Below, piece after piece: positions 1-15,256 of a stretch of DNA of 64,000 nt. The translations under genes and the position numbers were made by a program. The number at the start of each line of letters is the position of its first letter. Position 1 is the first letter of the stretch. The notes beneath the pieces are model-generated. The model had not been told where the DNA came from and ran no database searches. It worked only from the letters and a program-made list of their open reading frames with translations. Origin of the DNA: Penicillium oxalicum (taxonomy: Eukaryota; Ascomycota; Eurotiomycetes; Eurotiales; Aspergillaceae); NCBI RefSeq assembly GCF_001723175.1, contig NC_064653.1, positions 3,100,001-3,164,000 on the forward strand, in the 5' to 3' direction.

Positions 1-3000
1 AGACGCAGAGTCCACAGCGGGCCATATGTTCTCCAGACTCAGAGGGATCACGAGTTAGGTTGGCCGACAACCGGTTCTTATTACGCGAATCGATGTCTTG
101 ATGAGGTTCACTTGGGACAATTGGCCAGAGACTCGATTTGTCGATGGCTTTTGATTGAACACAGGCCTTTTTTCTTCTTCCTTTTTTTTTGAAAAAAAAG
201 GAGGAGAATTCGCTTTCTGGTATATTTCGTTCACGCGGCTTTTGTGACTAGGGTTCTTTAGGGCACTTTGAGTTGAAGCGCGATAGGAATTCGAACTTGT
301 TATTGGAGCGGATACTCACGGCCATTTCAGGTTCGACTCGGGGGGTTTTTTTTGAAAGGACGTGATGTAACCAGTAGGGTTGGATCGATTCCGTTTGAGC
401 ATGGATCTCGTCGGCGGATTGATAGGGTTGTGAGTTTACATTGAGGGTTGGGTGGTCGGTTTGCAGGCGTGGGAGAGACTTTCAGAAGACATGGGTGGAA
501 GTTGGATATAGGATCTGTTTGGTGTGTGAGGTAGATGGTGGAAGCTCCAAAACATCAGCAGTAGGAGTACATCATTAGATACAGAGATGCCACCTCCATC
601 TGGGGCACTGTTGGGTTATCCCAAGCCAAGCATTTTGGACATTTGGTGGACTCAACTCCATCATTGGATTAATGGAACGAAACCTTTGGAAGGGACCATT
701 CGCTCTTCAATTGATTCTACTTTGTCGTCGGAAGATTGAAGTACTAAAGGTATAGCTACGATGGAAGGTATCTCCTCACCACCGGATCCTGATCTATATG
801 TTCGGCAATTGCTTGTGGACAAGAAAAAAGATTTCTTTTCAGAAATGATTCCGTATCTCTTCCTATTCGCTGCGTCAAATTATCATATGTAATACTGTCA
901 CCAAATCACGGGGTTTTTGGAACGTCTCTTTCATCTATCGGCATAATCAATCTTTCTCATTCTCAGAATCCATCCTCCCCCCCCTCCAAGCATGGCCCCT
1001 CTCGCTGATTCATCCCCTTTTATTCCCTCATCCACTGGTGGTTCCGGATCCCTAGACGACTGTCATGCAGGGACGGGGACTAGTGCCTCTCTGAGAAGAG
1101 GCGCTGAGTAGTCTGACCAGATGAGTGCAGTAGCTTCATGCACCTGTCAGATGATGCTTGACTCGCGCCCGTCTAGAGTGGATCTATTCCCTGAGCTAAG
1201 GCATCAAGGGTTCTCTCCCGGATCTACTCGCTTGTCAAATCCCTCTTCTTGCTCTCTCTCTCCCTTATGGAATGCCGCCCATTGGGATATTATAGTCGGT
1301 GTGATCTTTGAAAAAAGTCTCACACTGACTAGGACTTGTCTCACTCGCTGTGTAGACACAATCAGTCAGAATTCAGCCAATCCACCGATCCCGAGCGGAA
1401 GCGGATGTGTAGTGCCGGGTTTGCCGAGGTGAGATCGCTGGAGCCTAAGACGGGCTGAACGAAGTTTTGAAAATACAGTAGTGGCTGTGGTACAAGCCTA
1501 ATCTTACGAATTCTACATTATACACTAGTCTGTCATGGTGTCCCAAGATCTCTGATTAGGCATACTACAGAACTCCTGTCCTAAGGTCATTCTCCCCGCC
1601 TATTTATCGATTCACCTGCATATCGTTCCACGCTTCATAGTAGCAAACGGAAAGAAAAAAAAAGAGATCGAATTTATCGCGATAATATCACAGTATGGTT
1701 GGCCAAGATCCAGTGGCGGGCGCCACGAAGGCTTGATCGAGTCTTCTCATTCTCCTCCAGGGACCGTAGAGTTCTCTGTGGGAAATGGCACAGGTGAGGT
1801 ATCTTCCCGAACCATTTCCAACAGTTGAACGACGACATTCGGATACATCCTGGATACACGCAGGAGTGGTTCTGGGAATTTGGATCAATTCCCTGGAATA
1901 AAACCAGTTGAGTTGGCACCGAAGGCGGATGGAAGAAACCTTGCCGAGGAAAGCGGGAATCACCTTCCCGATTTGTTCTCTGCATCGGTCCCCCGCCGCA
2001 GTTCCGAGACAATTCCAACCTCCGGACCGGATTCCTCGTGCGTCCCCGGGAATTCACCGCTACGTACTCGAGTACGACACTTTCTGCACCGGGCAGCTCG
2101 TGGGACTTGCACAGTTGTCTGTGTACCAGTGAACACTCTACGCTGTGCAGTGTGCAGTGTTCGGATAAGAGAATTTGCTCAAGCGGGTACTGGGAGAGAA
2201 ATAAAAAAGTTATCAAGTACAAAGGCCCTTGAATAAGAATGCTATTGAAAGTAAACTCGATGCCCAGGACCCTGGGCCCTTGGTTTCTACAGTAAAAATC
2301 TACCCTGGTCTAGGTAATACCCGAGGGATTGAGGCTCAAAGCAATCGTCCTTTGATACCACTCGTGTCCGGCAGCCCTCTTTAGATCGGGTATTTCGTGT
2401 GACTGGCGATGAAGTGTCAACGTCGGAGTGGAAGTGAACTCCGTCGATTGCCAACCTCGATCTCCCTGGCGCGTGTATGATACTCCTTCCGGAGCCAAGT
2501 GTCGCGTGTGCAGCATGACCTACAGTAGAGTGGAATCCGCGCATGTGTGTGACTCGTGGCGATGGACAATCTTGTGATAATGCCACATCGATGATGCCGA
2601 GTCATTGCTTATTCTTTGGATTCCAAGCGACGCCAAACTGGGCTGGCCTAATGAGTCGCAGGAGAGTCATTCCCAAGCTCATGCTATGCTTCGCGTCTAG
2701 CATCCTAAGAGAGCAAAGGCAGATGCAGGTGTATGTATACGCCGATACGGTATATTCGGTGTATGTACGCCTCGCGCCAAACCCTCGATGGATAGGCACC
2801 TCGAAAAGTGGACCGACTGAGTTCATGGAAAGTTCCTGACCCGTCGTCCAAGAAGCCATTCTACCATGTGATTGGTTTCCACCAGGAGACCAAGTGCTCG
2901 GTGCCGGAGTGCCGACGTTACATTTGGCGCTTTGGAATCACATCGCGTCAGACTTGACCCGTACTCGTGTGACAAATTGACCACCATCCATCCGTACGGT

Positions 3001-4600
3001 ATGGCAAAGACCAGTACCTCTTGAACACCCTTCTTGAGAACCGACCTAGATTGTCTGCGGACAGTCAGCTTGAAGACCGTGTCACCGTGTGGCTGTCAGC
3101 TGGATATGCGACGGATTCTGACTGCTGGGGTCTTCATTTCTGATGGGGCCTGGCGGCAACAAGCGACCGCCAGGACAGATTGGGATTATCGTCAAATGTC
3201 CAACGGATTGATTTTGGACCGACATGGGCAGAGAGTATCGGCATCCACGGGCCTGTCCGATTACCCAGACTCTTGACGAGGAACCCTCATTGCCATTGGT
3301 GCACCAAAAATGTAGTGTACTGTCCTGTGCACCACCCCTGTACGAGTGTACGAGAGTATCCCGACTGAGATGGCTCACCTTCACTGGGTCTGGGGTAAGT
3401 TTCTATACGCTGTAAACTGAGAAGGATTACAGAGATGTACGCTCCTGACACTCTCCTCTGTTCTTTTGCTTTTCCTAGTGGTCGCCACCTCCACTTCCAC
3501 TGCACCGACACGCTGCGTTGTTTATCAGTTAACCGAGACGAGTGGAGCCACCAACAGGCGACAATATATCTCCAAATTCCAAACCTCGGACGCTGGCCCC
3601 AAACGAGTCAAGCCCATATCCACAGCTCCAGAGGGGGGGCGTGACGAACGAAACATGGACCTGCAGATGGCCACATTTTTTCCTTTTTTCTTTTTCTTGT
3701 TGGGGGGGCAGAGAAAAAGTGGTCCTGGTTCTGCGATGGCCCCTCCGTTTCAACGCCGAGACGGAAGCTCCGCATTCGCGAAGCTTATCTCAATCAAGCC
3801 TCCGATACGGCCACAGCCCATTTTCTTGTTTCCTGCGGCCGCAGAGCTTAGCTGAGAGGGCCAGGGACTCTCCTCTGGGAGAGGCTGGTGGACTCGGACT
3901 CGGCTCTAGGACAGTCTCTTCTCCAATCGACTGAGAGTGTCCCCACTCTGAAATCTTCCGTCTCAATGCAGGTCAGTTGAATGACTGTGGTTGCTGTTGC
4001 TGGTGCCCGTCTGGGTGCGATTTGCCCGCTTCACGGCGCAGATGTTCCGTGATTGGCGTGGCGTTGAGGTTCTACGCCCCTTCCCTTTCCACTTTCTCGT
4101 CTCTCTCGGTCCCTTATCCAATGCCCCGCTCACAGACCTAAATAGCGCAAATAAAATGCCTGGCCGGAGGTGAGACTCGCCCTTTGCGGGAGCAGCCACA
4201 AGGCACGAGATCCCACATTGTCGACTCGCCTCGTGGCAGCCGCATGGTATCGAATGGCGCGAGGGTGGTCACGGACCACGTCCGAGGGGGCCCCCATGGA
4301 GTCGAATTCCAATCGCTTTGACCACAAGATATTATTCATCTCAATCCATCCCCGGTCGAGACGAACGGAGCAGTCGAGTGGGTCATTGATAGCTGGAACG
4401 ATTAAGATACGTCGGCCTGTGCAGTAGCGGCAACGTGCGAGAATCCGGGGTCCCAGTTTACAGGTGAGGTGAGAGTGAGGGTCAACCTCCAGATCACTCC
4501 AGGTATTTCTATCGTGCCTGACCCCCCTCTCACGACTCCCTCACACTCCTGATCTTTCTTCCCTTCTTCCCTAAAAGGAACCAATCCCCTTCCTCACTCC
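1..4600. other. Gene-free region upstream of the amino acid permease
   Basis: I find no gene here that I can support. The open frames, including a 182-codon one on the minus strand at 1674-2222, show no recognisable domain or splice-linked partner. The last 700 bases look like a promoter for the permease at 4732: CCAAT-type boxes at 4052-4056 (reverse), 4309-4313 and 4581-4585, GATA-type motifs near 4388, and then a long pyrimidine tract. The GATA motifs would fit nitrogen control of an amino acid transporter, but such short motifs occur often by chance. The first few hundred bases could belong to a gene beyond the left edge. Confidence 0.55.
179..202. repeat. T-run/A-run inverted repeat
   Basis: TCC followed by nine T, one G, eight A and GGA. 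The arms TCCTTTTTTTT and AAAAAAAAGGA are exact reverse complements around a two-base centre. It could form a short hairpin or cruciform. No gene is attached to it within the window. Confidence 0.8.
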
Positions 4601-4604
4601 CCTC

Positions 4605-4632
4605 GTCTCTCTCTCTCTCTCTCTCTCTCTCT
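4605..4632. repeat. (CT)n microsatellite in the permease leader
   Basis: An uninterrupted CT dinucleotide run continues into a CT-rich tract to about 4675, ending roughly 55 nt before the permease start codon. Pyrimidine tracts close to the transcription start are typical of strongly expressed filamentous-fungal genes, so this is probably core promoter or 5' leader. As a microsatellite it should vary in length between strains. Confidence 0.9.
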
Positions 4633-4731
4633 TCCCCTCTCTCCCTCTCTCCCACTCCCACTCCCTCCTCCCTTCTGTCGACTCTGCCCCAGGTGATTGC
4701 TGGCTCACGACCCGCACCTGTTTCACCCAAC

Positions 4732-6963
4732 ATGTCGATGCTCCCGGGTCCCGTGGGCATTACTGCTCCAACGGAGCAGATCCGTGAGGCCACAGCGTCT
4801 CCCGGTGAGCTTCAGAAACTCGAAGAGTCTGCCGCTCACCCCGGTATCCGAGAGCGTGAGTGGGGTCTCGCGGCTCGTGTGGATGAGACCGTCACGTTTG
4901 AAGAGTTCACCTACTGGGCCAAGATCGAGCGTGAGCTTGAAGATGAAGAGTACCGTCGCTATACCGCCGTCACCGGCGGCGGTGGTCTCCTGGGCTCTTT
5001 CAAGAACTACTTCAAGAACAACCCCTACGAGGATGCCAAGCTTCACGAGTCCCGAGAGGTGCATGACAGTGAGCGGTCGGTCCAATTATACGAGAAGAAG
5101 GCCGACGTGGCCGTCTCGGGTGGACCAGGTGGTGGCCCCCACCCCATTGCTCCTCCTCCTACCTACGACCTTGATGCCGAGTGGCGGACCGCCGCGCGGG
5201 CCTTGCGCACGGCGGGCTGGGGAACCATCTTTTATCTGATCACGACTGATATTCTGGGATGGTCACAAACACCCTACGTCTTCTCCAACACCGGGTATGG
5301 TCTCGGGGTGGGAATTTTCATCCTCATGGCTTTGGCGGCGTTCGCCTCGGGCATCATGATCTGGCGCGTGTTCCTGGCTCTAGACTCGGCACGGTTCCCC
5401 GTGGTCAGCTTCGGGGACCCGTTCTTGCGTCTGTTGGGACCCCGGATGCGTCACTTTATCAACTTCATGCAGTCGGTCCAGATGTTCCTGAGTGTGGCCG
5501 TCGTCTTGCTCGGAAATACCGGTATCATTGCCCAATTGGGTGGTGATGCCAATCTGTGTTACATCGTCTGCGGCATCATCTCTCTGGTGGTCGGTATGGC
5601 CAGTGGTTTCATGCGATCTCTGAAGCACTTGGGTTGGTTCTGCAACCTGGCCGTGTGGATCAACATTGTCACCTTTATCATCATGTAAGGACCGTCTGCG
5701 AGAATGAGGGATCTCCCCTCACGATCCCAACTCGTACTGACTATAATTCTCCAGTATCGTCGCCGCTGTCAAGAACGGCCCAGACCCGACGGCTGCTGTC
5801 AACAACGGTGTGTTGCCCAAGGAGTGGGCAGACCCAGCCACGATGGCTCCCGTCATGACCTTTGTGGAAACCCCGCCTGCCTTGTACCAGCCCACCGACC
5901 ACAATCTGTTTGCGGCTCAGTTCACCGGAATCAACAGCATGGTTTGTAAGTCAACGTCAAGGCCGGTCCAAGAATAATGCTTTTGAATGTGCAAGTCCCA
6001 GACAGCTAATTTTGGAACTGCGTTTGGTGTAGACGCCTACTCGGGTGCCGTGATGTTCGTCGCTTTCCTTTCCGAGATGCGTCGGCCCATGGACTTCTGG
6101 AAGGGTCTCCTGGTAGCTCAGACTTTCATCACCGTCGTGTACATCTTCTTCGGTGCCTTTGTAAGTTTCGGCAAACGCTCTGGTCGGAATGTTTCAGATG
6201 CGTCTCAAGCAGTCACTAATCGGTCGTCGATCCAGGTCTACCACTTCTACGGCCAATACGCCTACACCAACGTGACCCAGTCCGTCAACCCCCAACACAT
6301 TCAGATTGTGGGCAACGTTCTCTCTCTTCTCACTGGTTGGCTTGCCATCTGTAAGTGAAGACCTCTGTTTCATCAGCACTGTGCCTTCCTTTGCGGCCCC
6401 CATGCCATTTTTTTCTTTTCATCAACTAACGCTGCGGGATCTCTCTAGTCCTCTACTTCAACGTCGGCATGAAGACTGTCTACCTCGAAGTCGGCCAAGC
6501 CATCTTCAACCTCCCCGCCATCACCACCAAGAAGGGCAAGCTGCTCTGGTGGGGTCTCGGACCCGTGTACTGGATCCTTGCTTTTGTCCTCAGCATGTCG
6601 GTGCCCCAATTTGGCGCCTTCACCAACTTTGTCGGAGGTCTCTTCAGTCTGAACTTCACCTACTCCTTCTCCGGTATCATGTATCTGGCCTACAAAATCC
6701 AGGACGGTGCTCGCTTGGAAGGTGAAGGATTCGATCCCGCCACCGGCCAAACCACCCGCCATGACAGCGGCATCTCTCGCTGGGTCCGTGGATTCAAAAA
6801 GACTTGGTATCTCAGCCTTCCTGTCCTCATCTTCACCCTGTGCGGTCTCGCCACCTCTGGCATGGGTACCTGGGCGGCTGTGTTGGCCCTGCAGTCTGCC
6901 TTTGGCCCTGGTGGCTCGGTCTTGACTTCTTGGACCTGCACCAACCCTTACTACAGTGGTTAA
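4732..6963 (+). CDS. Amino acid permease, AAAP (Aa_trans/Mtr-like) family
   Basis: A predicted plasma-membrane amino acid/proton symporter related to neutral amino acid permeases such as Neurospora Mtr. Five exons: 4732-5684, 5755-5945, 6033-6160, 6236-6350 and 6449-6963, giving 633 residues. All introns have GT-AG ends and keep frame. The ATG at 4732 follows a good CCAAC context; an in-frame GTG at 4693 is not used as a start in fungi. About 150 hydrophilic cytosolic residues precede the membrane domain, which starts near AEWRTAARALRTAGWG and has roughly ten or eleven helices. The long N-terminal tail, with a TFEEFTYWAKIERE stretch, is typical of one fungal subgroup. Substrate is not readable from sequence. 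The gene converges on esa1. Confidence 0.93.
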
Positions 6964-8526
6964 TTTTAAAGCCCACTGGGAAGTTTGAGGGGGTGGGGTT
7001 GAGAATTGGGCCAGAAGCAAAAGAATGCCAATTCCATGATGATGAATTTACTGGTTTATGCGGTCTACTTTTTTTTTTATTCTTTTTATTTTTGTATTTT
7101 AATTATCACCTGGTCATCTGACTATGACTTATATGTCGGCTTTAGCTGGTCGAATGCAATGTGACGTTGATGCCAAGGCCATATCAATGATATCTTTGAT
7201 TCACCCATGTCCACATTTCCAATAAAGGTGAGGGACCTCGACTTGGTCCCAATCGACGTACACCTTCTAACTTATGTTCACGACTGGATCGTAAGCAGAA
7301 CTATATCAACTTCTTCTTCTAGTCAAAATCAACGAATAAGCTCTCCCCAGTGAATCAGACAACTCAGTCACTATCAAGTATTTCTCGGACCTTATCCAAA
7401 TACAAAAAGCCATGTTCCCCTCGGCTAATGAATATTATTGCATCTGCATTTATAATTTACTTCAAGAAGAGAGCTGAATAGCCCCGTGCCCATCCCGTCA
7501 TCCCCCGGGAACAAATCGAAATCGAGTCAAGTCTTCCAAAACCTCAACCTCAAAACTTGACCACCACAATCTCGAAGAAATCCAACTCAATACAAGACAC
7601 CCCGCCTCTACATGACGACCGTCCATACACACCTATAGTAGGTAGAGGTCTCCACCAGACCCCCCCTCCCCCACCACTACACACATGAACGCAGTCGCTC
7701 AGGCTCAAGCTCCAAGCCAAATTCACCATGAACCTAATATCATCATGACCAGCAGCGTAGCGCGAGCGTCAAAAATAGCGCCAAAGTCTGGAGTTTCCAT
7801 GTTGATCCGCTGTGTTTGTTCCACGGCAGCGATGATCCGGGGCAGATGTGAAGAATATGTTGGAATAGGGAGTTGAATTCGGTGATGACAGCTCTCAGAT
7901 TCAGTATTATGGAGAATAAGAAGGTAAGGAAGGGGTGTTGTTTGAGTGTAAATGGGGGAAGAGGAATTGGATTTGGAATCTGGTGCTGAGACGGATGGTG
8001 GAGATGGAAATCGGGCGATTCAGGCAGAAGACCAAGACGGGATGGGATGAATGGATTGTCTTATGCGGATGGAAGAAACGACTGAAGTGAAAAGGGGCAA
8101 ACTAGGTAGCTGCGTAAGAGAATATCTGGGCTTTCAAGTCTGTGCGGTTAGGTCTGAGGTATCATCTTTGTCGAGAGAAGTTGATGTACGGTATACCTCG
8201 TGAATTTCCAAGTTCTTGAAGTTTACATTTTGGAGGTAAACTAGGTGTGGGTTTTTCTGCTTGACACATGTTCGATTCAGGAGGGAGGGGAAAAAAAACA
8301 GACGACACTAATAATTCAAAAGGTATCGAAGATTCCATCAAAGCCAAACTCCTCAAATGTGATATCTTTCCAGAACGCTTTCCTGTTCCCCAAACACCGG
8401 TAATTCACATACTTCAACGCCTGTCTAGTCGTCGGCCGAGCAGACTTTATGAGAATCATGTAATCCAGCAAGAACGCCAAAGCAGCTTGCTGGTCACGAA
8501 ACGTTTCTTTTTCTTTTTGACCCTCT
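6964..8526. other. Convergent intergenic region between the permease and esa1
   Basis: This holds the 3' ends of two converging genes. After the permease stop there is a T-rich stretch near 7070-7100 that probably contains its polyadenylation region. The minus strand between about 8100 and 7800 is pyrimidine-rich like a fungal leader and leads into a 24-codon reading frame starting at 7799. I do not recognise that frame. Nothing else is supportable. Confidence 0.5.
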
Positions 8527-10459
8527 CTACCAATTCCAAGTGCGGCTGGATGCGGTAAAGACGGGAGGTTTCCATTGCAGGCGAACGGGGTCGATTCTGC
8601 GTGACCCTTTCACTTTCTCCTTCTCCATCCGCTTGTTATGCTCGTCAAGAACTTGGTCCGTGAGGACGATGATCCAGTTTCCTTTCTAAGGAGGGGGAAA
8701 ATGTCAGTCTTCCGATACAAGCTTTGCGAATCTCAATCACTGTCAAGGGACTCTTCCAGGGCCTCCTTGGTCAAAACTTACATGGTATCGAAGCATGTTA
8801 TTCACCAACAGCGTCTCGTGAATGTCCTTCTCCGTCATGGATGTGAGCAGAGCGAGTTCATTTTCACTCATCGCTTCCCGATTAGGTTCTGCCAGCAACT
8901 CAACAAGTGTCTCTCGCCAGTATCGACGATAACTCAGCAATCCCAGATCACTTAGCGGCTTTTCTGGAGAGCCTAATTTGCCCTCACGCTTGCTGAGCTC
9001 ATAACTCATGGCGATCAACAGGCGACCATAACCCGCTCGCTGGTATTGTGGGAATGTCGTGATACATGCCAAGTTGTATCCTTCGGCGGAGTCTTTCTCT
9101 TTGGAGAAGTACCCGACCAAATGACAGCCAGTGTCGTCGCGGGTGCACATGCAATAGAACAGAAACGGGTCCACATCGTAGTAGAGCGTCTTGTGATCAA
9201 GGAAAAGCTTGCTCAGAAGACACAAATTTCGGCACCAGGTCCGTTGACGTCGACCATCCACTTCGAAAAATGAAATGTTGTCGTCGCGGTAAATTTCATT
9301 GCCCGGAGGATGGACCATTGTGCACTTGGATCGATGTCTCTCAAAGGCGCGGTAATTGTCGAAATAACTGAGGCAAAACTCATCGATGTACACAAGGTCC
9401 ACATCAGAGAAAGAATCTGGGTACGGTGAGAAATACCATGGCTCAATGTCGTATTTGCCCATTTGCAGCTTGGTCAAGTTTCGCACGCGGTGAACCTCGG
9501 TGGGATTTTGGGTCATACTTCCACCTGTTCGGAGCCGCTCAATCTCCTCCTCCCGAGTGATGACTTCGCCAGAGGCAGTCTTGACTTCTTCCTTGAGGGG
9601 AGCATCTGGCATTTCCAGGTCCTCGGAGTCGAGGACTTTGGGCGTTCCGGCAACGGAGACGCCTTCAGATCCCACCATCGAGATATCTGCGCCGGGCGTA
9701 TCACGATTCTCTTTCCCACCGGCTGTCGAGGCCCGCGGTGTCTTCGATACATTTTGATTCTTACTGCCAAATGCATCTGGAGTGCTTGATACCTCGCGGC
9801 TATCGGCACGATGTTGTTTTTGGGCATTCTTGCTGGGGGCCTTAGCGACTGCAGCCTTTTTCTTTTCGGCCTTCTCAGGACGCGGCCATTCCACCTCTTG
9901 CGAGAGGTCTATCCGTGCAGCAGGAACCCACTCTGAAAAGTACATCCCATCAGCATTCATTCAGTAACCACACAAAAAAAAACAACCAAAAAACTAAAGA
10001 TCCAAGATCATCAGGCAACTCACCATCGAGACGTTTGTTAAAATCAACATAGTGAACACTGCAAAATGGTCAGTACCAGATATGACAACAATCATCCCTG
10101 TACAAAAACTTACTAAAAAGACAAACCCCCCTTCCGTTCCCGAATCGATAGAATCTCTGCTTTGCGAAGTTCACCATCCTGATACCTCCGGCTTTAGTAT
10201 CAAGTCACGTGATATAGGACAGGCTTTTGCGCTCCAAGGGATTCCTCACCTTCTGCACCATGGCCTTTACACCGAGTCTATCATCTGAATTAGCACATGC
10301 GACCGAGGAAACACGGGACTGCAAGCCTCCAAAGCGAGATTTGGATGGTTTTCTGATGTGCTGTTGTACTGAAACATACGTGATGGTGTTGATGGTGGCG
10401 AGTCCCTTCTCCACGGGGTCAGGCGTGCCCGTCACCTCGCCAGACTCTCTGGGACCCAT
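8527..10459 (-). CDS. esa1: MYST histone acetyltransferase Esa1 (NuA4 catalytic subunit)
   Basis: Catalytic subunit of NuA4; acetylates histones H4 and H2A/H2A.Z in the nucleus. Six exons on the minus strand: 10459-10380, 10277-10250, 10178-10114, 10058-10024, 9932-8782 and 8685-8527, giving 505 residues. The N-terminal chromo barrel (about residues 20-80) is spread over four small exons and includes [16 protein letters not shown] charged low-complexity linker follows. The MYST domain (about 225-500) carries [10 protein letters not shown] and RHRSKC of the zinc-finger region, the catalytic cysteine in ACITTFPQY (about 359), the acetyl-CoA loop QRAGYGRLL, and the glutamate of [10 protein letters not shown] (about 393). 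The last exon ends in SRTWNW, the usual Esa1 terminus. Essential in yeast, so very likely functional here. Confidence 0.97.
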
Positions 10460-10963
10460 GGCGGTGCGTGTGGAGTAGAGGTTTGAGTGAGAATATGGGT
10501 ATCTTCCGATTAAATCGATGTATGTGGTGCGATGCACGATCGGTGCCAGGTGCGTGATGAAGGCAAAAGACAGAGATGCCGGGGATGCGTGTTATGTCAG
10601 CAAGACCGCGCCCGCCGGTGCGGCTCAAGCTCGTCCCCGTGGAGGTGCGGAATCTTGCGCCTGGATCCAGGGAGATATGGTCCATGCTAGGCAACTATTC
10701 TCTCAAAGCCTAGTGTCTACTGCTACGTAGCATTTGGTAAGATACAGGGATGATGGCAGAGTGTCAAGTCATCTGTCATGTTGAGAGCAACCTGAAAGAT
10801 CACATAGGGACAATACACATGTAGAAGCCCCATGCGGATTGCTTTGTTAAAGTAAATGAATCCTTCCTATAGTACAAAGTTACATCAAGGCGCCTGCAGC
10901 AGTCATGAGCCAGAAACCAGAAACCAGCAAATAAAGCAAAGGGGATCATGTTCCGATCCTAAA
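10460..10963. promoter_or_regulatory. esa1 upstream region / cef1 3' flank
   Basis: About 500 bases between two genes on the same strand. It must hold the cef1 3' end and the esa1 promoter. I see no clear TATA box or other strong motif. Confidence 0.5.
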
Positions 10964-13524
<2,561 letters not shown>

Positions 13525-13827
13525 GTTGAAAACTTTGACGGTGAGCTTTCCAAGATCTCTCACGAGCAATCAAAAGGCCGCTCAAAGATAACCAAGGCGC
13601 AATTAGAAAGCAGATCCCCCGATAACACCAGTCGACGCGCGCGTGATCTCACGAAGCTGCAGGAAATGCGAATTCGCCAAGTCCAAGTGCTCTGACCGCC
13701 CGCGGTGTCCGCCCCCGCGTTAGGTAAGCGGATCCCAATTTTTTTTTGGATTTTCTTAGATTTTTTGTTTTAGTGTAGCAGCCTCTTTTCCCTCAAAAAA
13801 AGAGGAGAGCTGATAAAGACATCCACA
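13525..13827. promoter_or_regulatory. Divergent promoter between cef1 and nop53
   Basis: A 303-base region separates two divergently transcribed essential RNA-processing genes and so probably acts as a shared promoter. The nop53-proximal part has T-runs (13739-13773) typical of nucleosome-depleted promoters. The leader carries a small inverted repeat (13782-13805) just before the ATG. Confidence 0.7.
13782..13805 (+). repeat. Hairpin in the nop53 leader
   Basis: CCTCTTTT at 13782-13789 pairs exactly with AAAAGAGG at 13798-13805 around an eight-base loop. It sits 22 nt before the nop53 start codon, so it should lie in the mRNA leader. The stem is short and mostly A-U, and its effect is unknown. 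Confidence 0.65.
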
Positions 13828-15256
13828 ATGTCAACGTCGGTCAAGGCCCCTTCACAGTACAAGCAGCCATCCCGTAAGGGTAAGAAGGCTTGGCGCAAGA
13901 ATGTTGATGTTACAGAGGTGCAGGAAGGTCTGCGCCAGTTGAAAGAAGACGAAATTAAAGGGTACGTCTACGATTTCGGTCACCTGAAGGGTAGGAGCCT
14001 GAGATTTGCTCGCTGACTTTATTTCTCCTTTCAAATAGGGGTGTTCTCGCAGAGAAGGCGTCCGAAGAACTTTTCACCCTCGACAAGACCGGAGATGCGC
14101 AAGTTCGACAAACAATTGTCAAAAAACGCAAGCCTCTCAGAGCCGACCAAATTATCGCTCAGCGATCTGCTATTCCCGCGCTGGACGGACGCAAGCGTGG
14201 TAATCCCAACGTCACAGATGGAGTGATTGAGCCTACGTCAAAGAAACACAAGAAGGACTGGGTCAGCCGAAAGGATTATCTGCGATTGAAGCAAGTCGCC
14301 AAGGAGGCGAATCCCATCAACAAAAAGAGCGGCGACGAGATTTACGATCCTTGGGCGGAGGATGCCGAGGAGCCCACTGTCTACGACGACCCCCAATTCG
14401 ATTTCCTTGAAAAGCCCAAGCCCAAGGTCGCCCCAGAGACCCTGAAGCATGCACCAATCTCACTCGCCGCTAATGGCAAACCCATTCCAGCCGTCCGTAT
14501 GCCCCACGCAGGAACAAGTTATAACCCAGTGTTCGAAGACTGGGACAAGCTTCTTCAGGAGCACGGCGAGAAGGCCGTTGAGGCTGAGAAACAACGCCTG
14601 GCGGAGGAGAAGAAAGAGCAGGAGCGACAGCGGTTGATCGCCGAGGCCCAGAACGACGATGGTGAAGTCAAGTCCGATGACGAGAGTGCTTGGGAGGGCT
14701 TTGAGAGTGAATACGAAAAGCCGGATTGGCTGAACAAGAAGCGCCCCGAGCGAAAGACCAAGGCTCAGCGCAACAAGATCAAGCGTCGCAAGGAAGCCGA
14801 GAGGCAAGCCAAGTGGCAAGAGCAGCAAGCGAAGAAGGAAGCCCAAGTGGATCGAATTCGGGAACTTGCAGAACTTGCCAAGCAAAAGGAATCGGAGAGT
14901 GCGAATCAGTCCGATGGTGACGATTCCGAGGGGGAGGGAGATGACTTGGCCCTGCGACGGAAGCCATTCGGTGGCAAGCTTGCGTAAGACTACATTCCTC
15001 ATTCCGTGTACGACCTCGAATACTAACATGGTGCGACAGGCCTCCCGAAAAGCCACTGGAGCTGGTTCTCCCCGACGAGCTGCAGGATTCACTTCGTTTG
15101 CTCAAGCCCGAGGGTAATCTCCTGGATGATCGATTCCGTACGCTCATTGTGCAGGGTAAACTCGAGTCCCGCAAGCCCGTGTCTCAGCCTCGCAAGTCCA
15201 AGAAGAAGATTACGGAGAAGTGGATGTCGAAGGATTTCAAGGTTCCTGGGTTTTAA
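13828..15256 (+). CDS. nop53: Ribosome biogenesis protein Nop53
   Basis: Nucleolar 60S assembly factor of the Nop53/GLTSCR2 family; in yeast it recruits the Mtr4-exosome to trim 7S pre-rRNA to 5.8S. Three exons: 13828-13961, 14039-14983 and 15040-15256, giving 431 residues. The N-terminus has the family's basic opening (SRKGKKAWRKNVDVTEVQEG), and KKRKPLRADQIIAQRSAIPAL matches the conserved core. The middle and C-terminal halves are long charged helices with PSKPDWL-like and ERKTKAQRNKIKRR segments; the last exon holds RLLKPEGNLLDDRFRTL near the terminus, another conserved block. It starts 303 bases from cef1 on the opposite strand. Confidence 0.95.

Noticed and set aside
1674..2222. 182-codon minus-strand frame in the left gene-free region
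   Set aside because: No recognisable domain or splice-linked partner. Its composition looks random, and other frames overlap it on the plus strand.
4693..4731. GTG-initiated N-terminal extension of the permease
   Set aside because: Nuclear fungal genes do not normally start at GTG; the ATG at 4732 has good context.
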